5,139 bases of DNA, from the NCBI GenBank assembly GCA_030637065.1, contig DAOVVQ010000275.1, positions 1 to 5,139 on the forward strand. The letters are read 5' to 3'. The notes under the pieces are model-generated. The model was not told where the DNA came from, made no database searches, and saw only the letters and a program-made list of their open reading frames with translations. Position numbers and translations under genes: made by a program. Positions 4,839-5,139 of this stretch are shown here, in pieces. How positions within the stretch are numbered: the first letter of the stretch is position 1; every line of letters begins with the position of its first letter. This DNA is from Planctomycetota bacterium (GTDB taxonomy: Bacteria > Planctomycetota > Phycisphaerae > Sedimentisphaerales > Anaerohalosphaeraceae).

Positions 4839-5139
4839 TTAAGGTTCCTTGTCCCCGTAGACAGCCAGCAGGACTGCCATCAGGTCCCTGGGGGTGATTA
4901 TCCCGCGGACCTTGTTTGTCGCTCCGACTACTATGAGTGCACCGAAACGTTTTTTGACCAGTATGGCTGCCGCCTCGAATGCGCTTGTGCTGCCGGGAAT
5001 AGTGATAACGTCGGTGGTCATTATCTCCGAAAGCGGCTTTGAAAGAGCGGCTCCGCCATCGTCAATCGCGTAGAGATGAGCGGGAAACGACTTGCTGCGC
5101 CCTCGTTTATCCGACTGCCTCCTGTCAAGCGGAAGATTG
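4839..5139 (-). CDS. CBS-domain protein (C-terminal part, N-terminus beyond window edge)
   Basis: The 99 residues present are open to the right edge and end at TAA 4839-4841. A basic, loosely structured stretch (about 1-35, with RRQSDKRGRSKS) leads into one CBS domain, about residues 37-93. It contains LSEIMTTDVITIPGS, the helix AFEAAAILVKKRFGALIVV and the closing VRGIITPRDLMAVLLA. CBS domains usually come in pairs that bind adenine nucleotides and regulate an attached enzyme, channel or transcription factor; a first copy or effector domain is expected upstream. Which protein this belongs to cannot be told from this end. The internal ATG at 5019-5021 lies inside the CBS domain (the M of EIM) and is not a credible start. 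The sulfatase remnant follows immediately downstream on the same strand. Confidence 0.8.
   Translation of the reverse strand, partial: NLPLDRRQSDKRGRSKSFPAHLYAIDDGGAALSKPLSEIMTTDVITIPGSTSAFEAAAILVKKRFGALIVVGATNKVRGIITPRDLMAVLLAVYGDKEP

Noticed and set aside
1..5139. A multi-gene defence, toxin-antitoxin, CRISPR or mobile system
   Set aside because: No repeat array, nuclease, transposase, integrase, small toxin/antitoxin pair or tRNA-like end was found. The recognised genes are mostly housekeeping and separately promoted.

Overview
The window holds seven protein-coding loci on both strands. Five are complete or nearly so, one is a gene cut by the right edge, and one is the decayed tail of a gene. 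Well-placed AAGGAG-type ribosome binding sites and sigma70-like promoters point to a bacterium. A membrane-anchored coiled-coil protein with a BRCT-like C-terminus, a sulfatase remnant and a stand-alone NAD(P)HX epimerase would suit Planctomycetota, perhaps Phycisphaerae. That assignment is inference from family resemblance only.

Layout: surE (minus, 3' end cut by the left edge) and nnrE (plus) diverge from a 146-bp spacer that carries a good promoter for each. nnrE converges on a 479-residue membrane/coiled-coil protein gene (minus), with 15 bp between their stops. That gene has its own promoter and AT-rich upstream region in the 170-bp gap that separates it from a HAD hydrolase gene (minus). 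The HAD gene diverges from an rluB/rsuA-type pseudouridine synthase gene (plus), and candidate promoters for the two share -10 bases. The synthase gene converges on a sulfatase C-terminal fragment (minus) with no start codon. One perfect 8-bp hairpin at that junction contains or touches both stop codons and works as a minus-strand terminator. The right edge is the C-terminal part of a CBS-domain protein (minus).

The well-recognised genes are housekeeping: nucleotide dephosphorylation (SurE), repair of hydrated NAD(P)H (NnrE), small-molecule dephosphorylation (HAD) and rRNA modification (RluB/RsuA family). They sit in small, separately promoted units, and nothing ties them into one pathway. 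I see no tRNA, rRNA, CRISPR array, insertion sequence or phage gene. The least explained element is the membrane/coiled-coil/BRCT-like protein. It is the best candidate for something undescribed, but its function cannot be read from sequence.
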